64,000 nt of DNA from Pseudobacteroides sp. (GTDB lineage: Bacteria > Bacillota > Clostridia > Acetivibrionales > DSM-2933): positions 124,001-188,000 of the forward strand of contig NZ_DATCTU010000007.1 of the NCBI RefSeq assembly GCF_036567765.1. Reading direction: 5' to 3'. Positions 45,671 through 53,689 of the stretch are shown in pieces. The number at the start of each line of letters is the position of its first letter. Position 1 is the stretch's first letter. The notes under the pieces were generated by a model. That model saw only the letters and a list, made by a program, of their open reading frames with translations, was not told the origin of the DNA and searched no databases. The translations under genes and the position numbers were made by a program.

Positions 45671-46831
45671 TTAACGGATTTCCAAATCAATCTGTTCATG
45701 GTATTTCTTATATACCTGCACTATTTGTTCTATATTGTGATTTAAGGCTTCAACAACATCAGGGTCAAAACTTTTTCCACTTTCTTTGTCAATAATCTGC
45801 AGGGTAGTTTCTATATCATAGGCATTCTTGTACACCCTCTTGGAAGTCACAGCATCAAAAACATCAGCTATTGCAACAATTCGGGCAGGAAGAGGAATGC
45901 TGTCGCCAGACAAACCGTAAGGGTAGCCTTTGCCATTGTACTTTTCATGATGTCCTTCAGCGATTTGAATGGCAAAATCAAAAAAATGCTTTCCTTTCCT
46001 TAATAGATTACTACTGGATTTTCTTAATATTTCAGCACCGATCACCGTATGCTTTTTCATAACCTCGAATTCTTCGGGAGTATACTTTGCCGGCTTCAGG
46101 AGAATCCCGTCTGCAATGCCTGCTTTGCCAATATCATGAAGGGGACTGAACTTGAAAATATTCTCAATAAAGTGCTTATCAATAATGTTTGCATATTTTT
46201 CTTTTGAAGCCAATGCTTGAGCAATAATTTTTGAATAGCTTTGCATGCGTTCAAGATGAAAGCCGGTATCGCTGTCTTTAGCCTCTACAAGCTTGGCTAA
46301 GCCTGTTACAGAGGACAATATCAAGTCATCTACAAGAAGGTTTCGTTCAAGAATTATTGCCATGTTACTGCTGATGATTTTTGCCATCGCCGCATGACTT
46401 TCGTTGTACCGGTTCTTCCTCCTGCAAGAGAACAATAATACCCCGATACATATGCTGTTGACGACTAAAGGACATGCCAGGCTTGACATTATCCCCTCAC
46501 TCACCATCAGTTTGGTTGGAGCCGATTTTGGATGAAGTTTCAAATACTCTTTATAATCGTTTATAATCCTATGCTTTTTCATTTTTACAATTGTATTGAG
46601 AGAAGTTTTGCATAATTTTTCAGAGTATCCTTCGTCCAAAACGGGAGAATGGTTTGTACGAACCTCATAGGCATATATGGAACCATCGCTTTCTAAAAGG
46701 GTTATTCCAATCCTGTCAAAGGGTATATACTTTCTGAATGTGTCAAAGACATATGTCAACGCTTCGCTAATTGAAATACCTGTGTTTAGCTGCTCGTAAA
46801 GGCTAATAATTTGATTTAAAAATTGACTCAT
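45671..46831 (-). CDS. GAF-like sensor with HD-GYP phosphodiesterase domain
   Basis: 386 residues from ATG 46831 (AAGGAG 9 bases upstream). Residues 1-160 look like a GAF domain (FDRIGITLLESDG, SLACPLVVNSICIGVLLFS). The C-terminal part is an HD-GYP domain: HDIGKAGI, HTVIGAEIL, EGHHEKYNGKGYP and VAIADVFDAVTS. Such proteins hydrolyse cyclic di-GMP, here perhaps in response to a small ligand or redox signal. Single gene on the minus strand. Confidence 0.9.
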   Translation of the reverse strand: MSQFLNQIISLYEQLNTGISISEALTYVFDTFRKYIPFDRIGITLLESDGSIYAYEVRTNHSPVLDEGYSEKLCKTSLNTIVKMKKHRIINDYKEYLKLHPKSAPTKLMVSEGIMSSLACPLVVNSICIGVLLFSCRRKNRYNESHAAMAKIISSNMAIILERNLLVDDLILSSVTGLAKLVEAKDSDTGFHLERMQSYSKIIAQALASKEKYANIIDKHFIENIFKFSPLHDIGKAGIADGILLKPAKYTPEEFEVMKKHTVIGAEILRKSSSNLLRKGKHFFDFAIQIAEGHHEKYNGKGYPYGLSGDSIPLPARIVAIADVFDAVTSKRVYKNAYDIETTLQIIDKESGKSFDPDVVEALNHNIEQIVQVYKKYHEQIDLEIR

Positions 46832-46982
46832 GACAACTGCTCCTTTGTAAAAAACAAAAAACGATTCCTTCAAAGTATAATTATATCAAAAACATGCACT
46901 TGGTAAAATAATACTATTTTACTAATTACATAGGAAAATAGGATGACAGCCCTATTGGGAAAGTATAATAAGAATAAAATTG

Positions 46983-47426
46983 CTAGGTTGGATTTTCATC
47001 CTCTTCGTCCTCAATCGCTCTAATAATTCTTATCAGTCTTTTAATAGATTCTGGAGAAAGATCTTTAACCTGTTTGAACATTATTTTCAAATCGCTTCTT
47101 TGGGAAAGCTTTTCAAAAAACTCAAGAAGAGACGGATCGTTTTGGATAGCCTCCAGTATTTTTAAACGGGAAAATTCAGCTTGAATAGCTTCTGTTTCAC
47201 AATCTGGCTCGTAGAACCATGACAGGGGTTTGTTGAATTTTTCAGATATCTTTTGAAGCACCTTGTCAGATGCTTTACGAAGACCCTTCTCAACTCTGTA
47301 AAGACTTTGAGGGGTGACTATTCTGTCAATAGCCTCGACAAACTCTTCGCGCGATAGATTTCCTCTTATACCACGTATCTTGGCTCCTATTCTTTTGGCT
47401 AGAACCTGGTCTTCACATTTACTCAT
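46983..47426 (-). CDS. XRE-family regulator (paralog of the prophage repressor)
   Basis: 147 residues. N-terminal HTH: IRGNLSREEFVEAIDRIVTPQSLYRVEKGLRKASDKVLQKI, then KPLSWFYE. C-terminal helical domain ending FKQVKDLSPESIKRLIRIIRAIEDEED. It is colinear along its whole length with the regulator at 49868-50326, with many identical blocks. Likely a leftover or captured phage-type repressor. A TATACC-N5-GGAATA dyad lies about 40 bases before its start. Confidence 0.85.
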   Translation of the reverse strand: MSKCEDQVLAKRIGAKIRGIRGNLSREEFVEAIDRIVTPQSLYRVEKGLRKASDKVLQKISEKFNKPLSWFYEPDCETEAIQAEFSRLKILEAIQNDPSLLEFFEKLSQRSDLKIMFKQVKDLSPESIKRLIRIIRAIEDEEDENPT

Positions 47427-47462
47427 TTTGCAACCTCAATCATTTTGATTTCAGCTTTATTA

Positions 47463-47479
47463 TATACCCTTTTGGAATA
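47463..47479. promoter_or_regulatory. Operator-like dyad before XRE gene
   Basis: TATACC-CTTTT-GGAATA, 17 bases, same layout as the two dyads upstream of the paralogous regulator at 50326. Confidence 0.55.
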
Positions 47480-47565
47480 AGTATACAAACTAATTAAAGC
47501 AGAAAACAAAGATTTTATACCATAAAAGCTTAAAATAATGAAGCATATCTTTAAAAATCGTCAAG

Positions 47566-47580
47566 TTGCTTAATGAGCAA
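47566..47580. promoter_or_regulatory. Palindrome TTGCTTAATGAGCAA (copy 1)
   Basis: Perfect 5-bp arms around TAATG. An identical 15-mer occurs at 48358-48372 before another XRE gene. Confidence 0.6.
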
Positions 47581-47619
47581 ATATTAAAATGCAATCACAA
47601 AGCCTTAACGGCTAAAAGC

Positions 47620-47871
47620 TTAGGGATTACCATAAAGCAGCCATTCAACGGAAACATTGAGTGCGTTGGCAAGAGCGACTACTTCATAATCTGCTACAAA
47701 CCTATCACCTGACTCGATTTTTGTTATGGACACCCTATCTATATGATAACCCAGTACGTCAAGCCTGGCGGACAAATCCTGCTGGGATATTTGAGGATTG
47801 GACTTCAAACGGGCTTCTCGCACTCGTTTGCCTATTATGTTTTTAGAGCCATTATGCCAATAAATTTTCAT
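47620..47871 (-). CDS. Small XRE-family HTH regulator
   Basis: 83 residues, essentially just a helix-turn-helix domain: IGKRVREARLKSNPQISQQDLSARLDVLG, then VSITKIESGDR and a C-terminal VEWLLYGNP. Paralogous in design to the regulator at 48040. A perfect palindrome directly upstream is a likely operator for itself. Confidence 0.85.
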   Translation of the reverse strand: MKIYWHNGSKNIIGKRVREARLKSNPQISQQDLSARLDVLGYHIDRVSITKIESGDRFVADYEVVALANALNVSVEWLLYGNP

Positions 47872-47888
47872 TTTCCTACCGCCTTGTT

Positions 47889-47957
47889 GTTCTAAAGTAG
47901 AACTTTTATATATTGATTATACAGGGATAATTAATTATAATTGTTCTAAAGAGTTAC
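47889..47957. promoter_or_regulatory. GTTCTA palindrome and half-repeat upstream of XRE gene
   Basis: GTTCTA-AAG-TAGAAC at 47889-47903 is a perfect dyad, 18 bases upstream of the gene at 47871. GTTCTAAAGAGTTAC at 47943-47957 repeats the left half. Likely autoregulatory sites. Confidence 0.65.
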
Positions 47958-48039
47958 ATTAACTATATAGGTTGGCAAACAGAATAGAAGATTTTTGGAG
48001 TGGAAAGGAGCTGTGAGAATAAAATTTATGAAAAAAGAA

Positions 48040-48294
48040 CTACTTTTCGATATTGAGAAGCCACGGTATGCTAACACCCAATGCATCGGAGAGGGCAACC
48101 AGCTCAATATCGGTAACAGGGCGTGTTTGAGCCTCTATTTTGGAGATTGTTGTTTTTTCAAGCTCCACGCCTCTCACTGCAAGCCTGGCTAGCAGGTCGG
48201 ACTGGGTGATCTTGGGCTTTGCATTCTCCCTGGCTTGCTTGACCCTTGGGCCTATTAAATTGCGGATTGCTTTATTTACCGGGTCTGTAATCAA
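48040..48294 (-). CDS. Small XRE-family HTH regulator
   Basis: 84 residues: IGPRVKQARENAKPKITQSDLLARLAVRG, TTISKIEAQTRPV and SIPWLLNIEK. Same architecture as the protein at 47620 (about the same length and domain order), so these are paralogs. Upstream holds ACTTG-N9-CAAGT and TTGCTTAATGAGCAA palindromes. Confidence 0.85.
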   Translation of the reverse strand: MITDPVNKAIRNLIGPRVKQARENAKPKITQSDLLARLAVRGVELEKTTISKIEAQTRPVTDIELVALSDALGVSIPWLLNIEK

Positions 48295-48325
48295 AATTTA
48301 ACCGCTCCTGCTTTCAAAATAATTA

Positions 48326-48372
48326 ACTTGATTATAAAGCAAGTACTACGGTAAAATTTGCTTAATGAGCAA
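48326..48372. promoter_or_regulatory. Operator-like palindromes upstream of XRE gene
   Basis: ACTTG (48326-48330) with CAAGT (48340-48344), and TTGCTTAATGAGCAA at 48358-48372, the second copy of the 15-mer found at 47566. Confidence 0.6.
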
Positions 48373-48494
48373 GTGTGGTAAATTTTAAATTGAGCAGGTC
48401 AATGGGTTGATATGCCGGATAGACAATGTAGCAGGGAGTATATCAAATAATGGTTTAGGCAAACTGCAAATGATGAAACTTAGAAGGTGATTTG

Positions 48495-48686
48495 ATGTTG
48501 GAAATATTAAAGAGAATCGAGGCTTTGCGTGAAGAACTCCATAATGCAATAGATAAGGGAAATGCAGATGAGATTTTACAAAAAAGCAGGGAGCTTGATG
48601 AAGAAATACTTAAGCTGATAAACTCTGGTTCGTTATTGAAAAACAAGCCTTCGGATTATCAATCAAAGTTTGGCGAAAGTTTATGA
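48495..48686 (+). CDS. Spo0E-like sporulation phosphatase
   Basis: 63 residues from ATG 48495 (AAGGTG 5 bases upstream). Two helices with the Spo0E family signature SRELDEEILKLI (SxELDxxI), preceded by IEALREELHNAI. Spo0E-type proteins dephosphorylate Spo0A~P and delay sporulation. Alone on the + strand between XRE genes. Confidence 0.85.
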   Translation: MLEILKRIEALREELHNAIDKGNADEILQKSRELDEEILKLINSGSLLKNKPSDYQSKFGESL

Positions 48687-48761
48687 ATGCAAGTATCTCT
48701 GCTTTGGTTGCTTTATGCATGAGATACAGTTTATAAAAAAAGCGGAGGAAGGAGGAGCAAT

Positions 48762-48905
48762 ATGGAAAGCTATAAGTTAGCCGAGGCATATATAGAGCAA
48801 ATCCATAAGAATCCTGTAGCGACTACTCTTTGGACAGCAGCAGCCGTTTTGTCAATCGCAGCAATTGTCATATACATCAAGTGGAAAGAACGAAAGAAAA
48901 ACTAA
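48762..48905 (+). CDS. Tiny single-pass membrane protein
   Basis: 47 residues with a very strong GGAAGGAGGAG site. One membrane helix (TTLWTAAAVLSIAAIVIYI) between an acidic/amphipathic N-terminus and a basic tail KWKERKKN. Unknown family. About 75 bases after the Spo0E-like gene. Confidence 0.6.
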   Translation: MESYKLAEAYIEQIHKNPVATTLWTAAAVLSIAAIVIYIKWKERKKN

Positions 48906-49039
48906 AAGGAAGGTACTGGTAATACTTTCCCGAATATGTAATCTTCAATTACAATTCATGCTTGCCGCCTGTACAGACGCACAACGGATTGAAACTACAG
49001 GGAGAATGGTTGAAGGGTGCCTATGGCAGGTGACAATAA

Positions 49040-49082
49040 AGAAAATGAGTCTCATCCTGAACTTGATGAAGGCTCATTTTCT
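49040..49082. terminator. Bidirectional terminator hairpin
   Basis: AGAAAATGAG (49040-49049) pairs with CTCATTTTCT (49073-49082), with partial pairing inside. It lies between the rightward membrane-protein gene and the leftward gene at 49102. A longer start-less reading across 48906-49101 is not convincing as a gene. Confidence 0.75.
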
Positions 49083-49101
49083 ATGTGCAGCTACAGACAG
49101 G

Positions 49102-49455
49102 TTATTCAAAGAGTGATTCTTTCACGGCTTGTGATAGGCTTTTTATGACAAGCTCATAGGAATGGTCTATCATCCATGCCATCTCGTTGTCCGGCACCGA
49201 GCCGTCAATAACAACCGTATTCCAGTGCTTCTTATTAAGATGATAGCCAGCGGTGACTGCAGGGTACCTCTGTCTTAAATCCTCCGCGACAAAGGGGTCG
49301 CACTTTAATGATAAATTAATCCTGTTTTCCCTTCCTGAAACAAGGGCGAACATTTTTGAACCCACCTTTATAACAAGAACATCGGGACCAAACGGAAAAT
49401 CCTCCGTAGCTCCCGGCTTTGACAGGCAGTATTCCTTTACTGCTTTTGAATCCAA
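49102..49455 (-). CDS. MmcQ/YjbR family protein
   Basis: 117 residues from a TTG start at 49455 with GGAGAGG about 9 bases upstream; a GTG at 49491 overlaps the next gene's end. Family pattern: VKEYCLSKPGATEDFPFG near the start, KVGSKMFALVS, then HLNKKHWNTVVIDGSVPD. The family has a CyaY-like fold and is sometimes called DNA-binding, but function is unknown. Lies just beside the ImmA gene; may be host rather than phage. Confidence 0.85.
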   Translation of the reverse strand: MDSKAVKEYCLSKPGATEDFPFGPDVLVIKVGSKMFALVSGRENRINLSLKCDPFVAEDLRQRYPAVTAGYHLNKKHWNTVVIDGSVPDNEMAWMIDHSYELVIKSLSQAVKESLFE

Positions 49456-49487
49456 ATATAATTCCACCTCTCCATACACTGCATTAT

Positions 49488-49847
49488 TCACTGCGGTGAA
49501 TCATTATAGCTCGCCATGCTTTCAGCTATCTTATAAAAATCATCCGCTTCAGTTTCCATTGTATCATACTGCATGTCCATTCCAATAATGTAATTCTCCT
49601 TGGGAGCATCAAAAATAATATGCTTCAGCTCATGGAGGAAGGTTTTTTGTTTTGTGCCGTGGGGCAGTATCGAATTTATAAACACATGGTAAATCCCCTT
49701 GCGGCTTATGTACACGGCCCCCCAGAGATCAGGCTTGAAAGCAATCTCATGAAGCCTGATTCCGTGGGCGCGCAAAAGCTCATCAAAATCACATTCAGGA
49801 TCATACAAGGACCTTATAAGTTTGTAGCTTTCATCAGGCAGCATCAT
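49488..49847 (-). CDS. ImmA/IrrE-type metallopeptidase
   Basis: 119 residues. Zinc motif HELKH (HExxH) in KTFLHELKHIIFDAP and a downstream acidic ETEADDFYKIAESM helix giving the third ligand. Such proteases cleave the paired XRE repressor to induce the element; the partner is the adjacent gene at 49868. Short but complete for this family. Confidence 0.88.
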   Translation of the reverse strand: MMLPDESYKLIRSLYDPECDFDELLRAHGIRLHEIAFKPDLWGAVYISRKGIYHVFINSILPHGTKQKTFLHELKHIIFDAPKENYIIGMDMQYDTMETEADDFYKIAESMASYNDSPQ

Positions 49848-49867
49848 AGCGTGAATCCTCCTCTGAC

Positions 49868-50326
49868 CTACACCTCGGACCCTCCCGATTCCTCATCCTC
49901 GATGGCCTTTATTACCCGGATAAGCCTTCTGATTGATTCGGGGGAAAGGTCTTTCACTTGTTTGAACATAAGCTTCAGATCCTCACGTCCTACCATGCTT
50001 TCCCAAAATCCAATCAATTCAGGATCGGTCTGAAGCGCATCCATGATCTTGAGCCTTGCCATTTCGTTATGAATCTGAAGCTTGAAGCTTTCACTCGTAT
50101 CGTCATCGTCATAAAACCACGAAAGCGGTTTGCCGTACTTCTCTCCTATTTTTGCAAGAACCTTGTCGGACGCCCTCCTCAAACCGGCTTCGATCCTGTA
50201 AAGGCTTTGGGCGGTGATGATGTTTTCAATACCGGCGACAAAGTCCTCCCTTGAAAGCTGACCCCTCAATTCACGGACTTTTTCACCTTGCCTTGCAGCC
50301 AGTTCGTTTCCGTTTGCAACGGTCAT
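49868..50326 (-). CDS. XRE-family prophage repressor
   Basis: 152 residues from the ATG at 50326 (GGAGA upstream), preferred to an earlier start that would cover the operators. HTH domain (LRGQLSREDFVAGIENIITAQSLYRIEAGLRRASDKVLAKI), then KPLSWFYDDDD, and the helical end FKQVKDLSPESIRRLIRVIKAIEDEE, all shared with 46983-47426. Paired with ImmA and facing a divergent XRE gene: the lysogeny switch. Confidence 0.9.
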   Translation of the reverse strand: MTVANGNELAARQGEKVRELRGQLSREDFVAGIENIITAQSLYRIEAGLRRASDKVLAKIGEKYGKPLSWFYDDDDTSESFKLQIHNEMARLKIMDALQTDPELIGFWESMVGREDLKLMFKQVKDLSPESIRRLIRVIKAIEDEESGGSEV

Positions 50327-50379
50327 TTTTAAGTCTCCAATCCATATGCAGGTAAATAGCATATTTTCCACACTTATTA

Positions 50380-50422
50380 TATACCAATATGGCATAACAA
50401 CACAATATGCCTATATGGCATA
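50380..50422. promoter_or_regulatory. Repressor operators, two 17-bp dyads
   Basis: TATACC-AATAT-GGCATA at 50380-50396 and TATGCC-TATAT-GGCATA at 50406-50422, 26 bases apart, between the divergent repressor and early genes. Related half-sites (TATATGGCA, TATGCC) recur at about 50491-50525. Confidence 0.75.
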
Positions 50423-50567
50423 AAAATAAAAAGTATTTCCAAAATACTGTAAAATATACGTTGAAAACAGAAGAAATTTAAACCTAAATGGTATATATGG
50501 CAGAAAAGAGACTTTGTATTATGCCAAGCCGCTGGAATAAAATCTATACCAAGGAGGTGAAATAATT

Positions 50568-50771
50568 ATGCCAATTAGGAAGGAAGTTGGACAAAACATA
50601 AGAAAGGAAAGGGATAGAAAGCGGATGTCCCAGGAAGAGCTTGCCGGATTGGCAGGAACAACGCAGGAGTACATCAGCAGGATTGAAAACGGGACAAGGA
50701 ATCCAAGCATGGACCTCCTGTACAATATCGCAGGGGCTTTGAAGTGTCCTGTGAAGAGGCTGGTAGGTTGA
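50568..50771 (+). CDS. XRE-family HTH protein (Cro-like)
   Basis: 67 residues. HTH: IGxN-type start VGQNIRKERDRKRMSQEELAGLAGTTQEYISRIENGTRNPSMDLLYNIAGAL. AAGGAGGTG upstream. Small size and divergent position opposite the repressor suggest a Cro- or antirepressor-type role. Confidence 0.88.
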   Translation: MPIRKEVGQNIRKERDRKRMSQEELAGLAGTTQEYISRIENGTRNPSMDLLYNIAGALKCPVKRLVG

Positions 50772-50792
50772 GGGGAAGGGAGGGAAACACCC

Positions 50793-51077
50793 ATGACGGT
50801 AGGCTATGCTTCAAAACCAGATACACCAGAGACTGGAACAGAACTTTCAACAGAGATTGCTTATGATGAGGCAAGGCTCCTGTACTGGCTCAGGCAAAGA
50901 AACCTTGGAGAGTATGTCATTACTACCACAAGGGTTGCCTGGGATGAGTTCAAAAGCAAGCTGGTGCAAAAAGACGGACGACTTATCTATCCAGGCACAG
51001 GAGAGGCCGTTGACGGAGTAACCTTGGCCGCATGCCCGGCCGAACATCTACACCCTGATGAAAAGGAGGTGAACTAA
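50793..51077 (+). CDS. Phage hypothetical protein
   Basis: 94 residues, ATG after GGGAGGG. Mixed alpha/beta (ARLLYWLRQRNLGEYVITTTRVAWDEF), no known motif. Directly followed by the next small gene, part of the early operon. Confidence 0.6.
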   Translation: MTVGYASKPDTPETGTELSTEIAYDEARLLYWLRQRNLGEYVITTTRVAWDEFKSKLVQKDGRLIYPGTGEAVDGVTLAACPAEHLHPDEKEVN

Positions 51078-51242
51078 ATGCAAAGGCAATTTTTCAGGCT
51101 TCTTCCTGAACAGCTAATATTACAAATCCTCATGTTCGGACTTGCATGCGCAGCCCACGGCTGGCAGATGCATAAGGAATACGAACAGTCAATGAGAAAG
51201 GCCGGCTCCACCCGCCAAGATGAAAGCCAGCCCGTCCATTAG
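51078..51242 (+). CDS. Phage small hypothetical protein
   Basis: 54 residues with AAGGAGGTG upstream, starting on the base after the previous stop. Hydrophobic centre (LILQILMFGLACAAHG), polar C-terminus. Function unknown. Confidence 0.55.
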   Translation: MQRQFFRLLPEQLILQILMFGLACAAHGWQMHKEYEQSMRKAGSTRQDESQPVH

Positions 51243-51318
51243 GAAAATACTTTTCCACCAACATTATACCATGAAGTTTTCTGAAAAGGTTACTAAATAA
51301 TCGGAAGGAAGGATTAAT

Positions 51319-51654
51319 TTGAAGCTTATATATATTTGCAGTCCGTACCGGGGAGATACCGAATCCAATGCCGCCAAGGCCAGAGGCTACTGCAGGTTTG
51401 CCTGTAGAGAGGGAGTGGTACCCATTGCTCCGCACCTGATATACCCTCAGTTCCTGGATGATGACATCCCGGAAGAAAGGGAAACAGCGATGCACCTTGG
51501 GACGGAGCTCTTAAAGCGCTGCGATGAGCTGTGGGTGTTCGGAGACAGGATCAGCGAGGGTATGAAGGCTGAGCTTGAAGCTGCAGAGAAGAGCGGAATA
51601 AAAATCAGGTATTTCAAGGAAAGAGGAGGAGAAATCCATGAGGATATGGCTTGA
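51319..51654 (+). CDS. DUF4406-like protein (nucleoside deoxyribosyltransferase fold)
   Basis: 111 residues, TTG start after GGAAGG. MKLIYICSPYRGDTESNAAKARGYCRFA and PIAPHLIYPQFL, then DELWVFGDRISEGMKAELEAAEKSG are the pattern of small phage proteins with a 2'-deoxyribosyltransferase-like fold (DUF4406). May act in nucleotide metabolism during infection. Overlaps the next gene by 17 bases. Confidence 0.8.
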   Translation: MKLIYICSPYRGDTESNAAKARGYCRFACREGVVPIAPHLIYPQFLDDDIPEERETAMHLGTELLKRCDELWVFGDRISEGMKAELEAAEKSGIKIRYFKERGGEIHEDMA

Positions 51655-51991
51655 ACTGACACAGGAGGAAGGAGAAAAGCTGTTTGAGGCAGTCAAAGGC
51701 TTTTCAGTGGACAGGATGCAGACTGCGGTTATGACTGCGCCTGCCGAAAAGGCAGAGAAAAAGAGTAAACAGGACAGCGGTAAAGCAGTAAAGGATGAAA
51801 AAACAGAAAAGATAGAAAAACCAGAAGACGAGCCTAAAGTCACCAAGGAAATGATAAGGGCGGTGCTCATTGAGAAAAAACTCCAGGACAAGGTTTTAAA
51901 AGACCTTTTTACCAAGTACGGAGCCAGCAACCTTTCAGGAGTGAAGGAGGAGGACTACCCGGCATTCATGAAGGATGCGGAGGCGGTGTAA
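51638..51991 (+). CDS. Phage hypothetical protein with charged linker
   Basis: 117 residues. N-terminal 30 residues globular, a Lys/Glu-rich disordered linker (residues 35-70), and a C-terminal helical domain with VTKEMIRAVLIEKKLQDKVLKDLFTKYGASNLSGV, similar to small phage proteins often found before DUF2800 genes. Function unknown. Adjacent to the next gene with no gap. Confidence 0.65.
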   Translation: MRIWLELTQEEGEKLFEAVKGFSVDRMQTAVMTAPAEKAEKKSKQDSGKAVKDEKTEKIEKPEDEPKVTKEMIRAVLIEKKLQDKVLKDLFTKYGASNLSGVKEEDYPAFMKDAEAV

Positions 51992-53116
51992 ATGGGAGAG
52001 CATGCTAAACTAAGCGCATCAGCCTCCCACCGTTGGATGGAATGTACTCCTTGTGTTGAACTTGAGGCCTCCTTCCCTGAAGCTAACAGTGTATATGCGG
52101 ATGAAGGCTCTGCAGCACACGCTTTATCGGAATACAAGCTCAAAAGGCTTCTGAAAATCAAGTCAGGCAAAAAGCCAGTAAGCCAGTATGATTCACAGGA
52201 GCTTGAGGACTATACCGACCAGTATGTTACCTTTGCTTGTGAGTGTATAGCTGAAGCCAGAGCAAGGACAAAGGATGCCGTTATCCTGATTGAGCAGAGG
52301 GTTGATTTCAGCAGGTTTGTACCGGAGGGCTTTGGAACTGCAGACCTGGTGATTGTGGCTGATGGAATTATGGATATATGCGACCTTAAGTATGGACGCG
52401 GTGTGCCGGTATCCGCAGAACACAATCCGCAGATGCAGCTGTATGCCCTGGGTGCATACGGATTGTTTGAGGAGATATACGAGATCGAAAGAGTGCGCAT
52501 GACTATATTCCAGCCAAGGCTTGACAATGTTTCCACCTACGAAATGACTGTAGATGAGCTTATGTCCTGGGCGGAAAATGAACTTAAACCCAAAGCTGAA
52601 ATGGCGTCAAGGGGTGAAGGGGAGTTTAAGCCTGGAGAGCACTGCCGGTTCTGCAGAGCCAAGGCTGTCTGCAGGGCAAGAGCCAAGGCTAACCTTGAGC
52701 TTGCAAAGTATGATTTTGCAGACCCTGAACTTTTGTCGGATGAGGAAATGGGTGAAATTCTCGCCAAGGCGGAGCAGCTGCAGGCATGGGTGTCGGACCT
52801 ATGGGAATACGCACAGGCAGAGGCAATCGCAGGAAGGAAGAAGTGGCCCGGCTTCAAGGTTGTGGCTGGACGGTCCAACAGAAGGTACAGCGATGAGGAA
52901 AAGGCGGCGGAAGTACTGTTGGTGAATGGCTACACCGAGAAGCAGATATTCAACAAAAAGCTGCTGGGGATAGGAGACATGGAAAAGCTGACCGGGAAGA
53001 AGCGGTTTGAAGAGCTATTGAAGGATTATATTGAAAAGCCCGCAGGGAAGCCTGCACTTGTTTCTGAGACGGATAAGCGCCAGGAATGGAACCGTGCGGC
53101 AGCTGATTTTGATTAA
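51992..53116 (+). CDS. DUF2800 protein, PD-(D/E)XK nuclease-like
   Basis: 374 residues. Starts HAKLSASASHRWMECTPC; nuclease-like core GTADLVIVADGIMDICDLKYGRG (Asp/ ExK pattern of Cas4/RecB-type nucleases) and a C-terminal Cys cluster CRFCRAKAVCRARA that, with an earlier Cys, could bind an Fe-S cluster. Typical phage early gene, probably acting on DNA ends during replication or recombination. Confidence 0.85.
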   Translation: MGEHAKLSASASHRWMECTPCVELEASFPEANSVYADEGSAAHALSEYKLKRLLKIKSGKKPVSQYDSQELEDYTDQYVTFACECIAEARARTKDAVILIEQRVDFSRFVPEGFGTADLVIVADGIMDICDLKYGRGVPVSAEHNPQMQLYALGAYGLFEEIYEIERVRMTIFQPRLDNVSTYEMTVDELMSWAENELKPKAEMASRGEGEFKPGEHCRFCRAKAVCRARAKANLELAKYDFADPELLSDEEMGEILAKAEQLQAWVSDLWEYAQAEAIAGRKKWPGFKVVAGRSNRRYSDEEKAAEVLLVNGYTEKQIFNKKLLGIGDMEKLTGKKRFEELLKDYIEKPAGKPALVSETDKRQEWNRAAADFD

Positions 53117-53140
53117 TAAAAATTATGGAGGATGAGTGAT

Positions 53141-53689
53141 ATGGATAATAAACAAAAAGTTACTACCGGCAAGGTAAGGTTTTCATATGCAAATGTATGG
53201 AAGCCAAAGAGCATCAACGGCGGAGAAGAAAAATACTCGGTCAGCTTGATCATACCCAAGTCCGACAAGGATACCATCAGGAAGATTAATGAAGCGGTTG
53301 AGGAAGCGAAGAAAGCCGGGGCTGAAAAGTTCGGACAGAAATTCCTGTCAGGGAACCTCAAGCTGCCGCTGCGTGACGGAGATACCGACAGGGCGGACGA
53401 TGAGAACTATGAAAACGCATATTTTATCAATGCGAATTCAACAACAGCTCCCGGTATCATCAACAGGCAGAAGGAAGAAATCCTCGACCAGACCGAGGTG
53501 TACAGCGGTTGTTACGGAAGGGCGAGCGTCACCTTCTACCCGTTTAATACAAACGGCAACAAGGGTATCGCCTGCGGCTTGAACCATCTGCAGAAGCTGG
53601 CAGACGGTGAACCGCTCAGCGGAAGAGGCAGGGCAGAAGATGATTTTGACGATCTGCCATATGACGATGAAGATGATTTATTGTCATGA
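53141..53689 (+). CDS. DUF2815 ssDNA-binding-like protein
   Basis: 182 residues from ATG 53141 (GGAGG 9 bases upstream). N-domain KVTTGKVRFSYANVWKPK, middle ..YSVSLIIPKSDKD.., acidic C-terminal tail DDFDDLPYDDEDDLLS as in single-stranded DNA-binding proteins, which use it to contact partners. Next to the DNA polymerase and overlapping its start by 4 bases. Confidence 0.85.
   Translation: MDNKQKVTTGKVRFSYANVWKPKSINGGEEKYSVSLIIPKSDKDTIRKINEAVEEAKKAGAEKFGQKFLSGNLKLPLRDGDTDRADDENYENAYFINANSTTAPGIINRQKEEILDQTEVYSGCYGRASVTFYPFNTNGNKGIACGLNHLQKLADGEPLSGRGRAEDDFDDLPYDDEDDLLS

Noticed and set aside
48865..49116. 83-residue frame on the + strand
   Set aside because: It starts inside the tiny membrane-protein gene, crosses the terminator hairpin at 49040-49082 and has no ribosome site; composition is not protein-like.
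49102..50326. Toxin-antitoxin pair (XRE plus ImmA-like)
   Set aside because: The ImmA motif, the paired long XRE regulator, the divergent Cro-like gene and the phage genes behind fit a lysogeny switch better.
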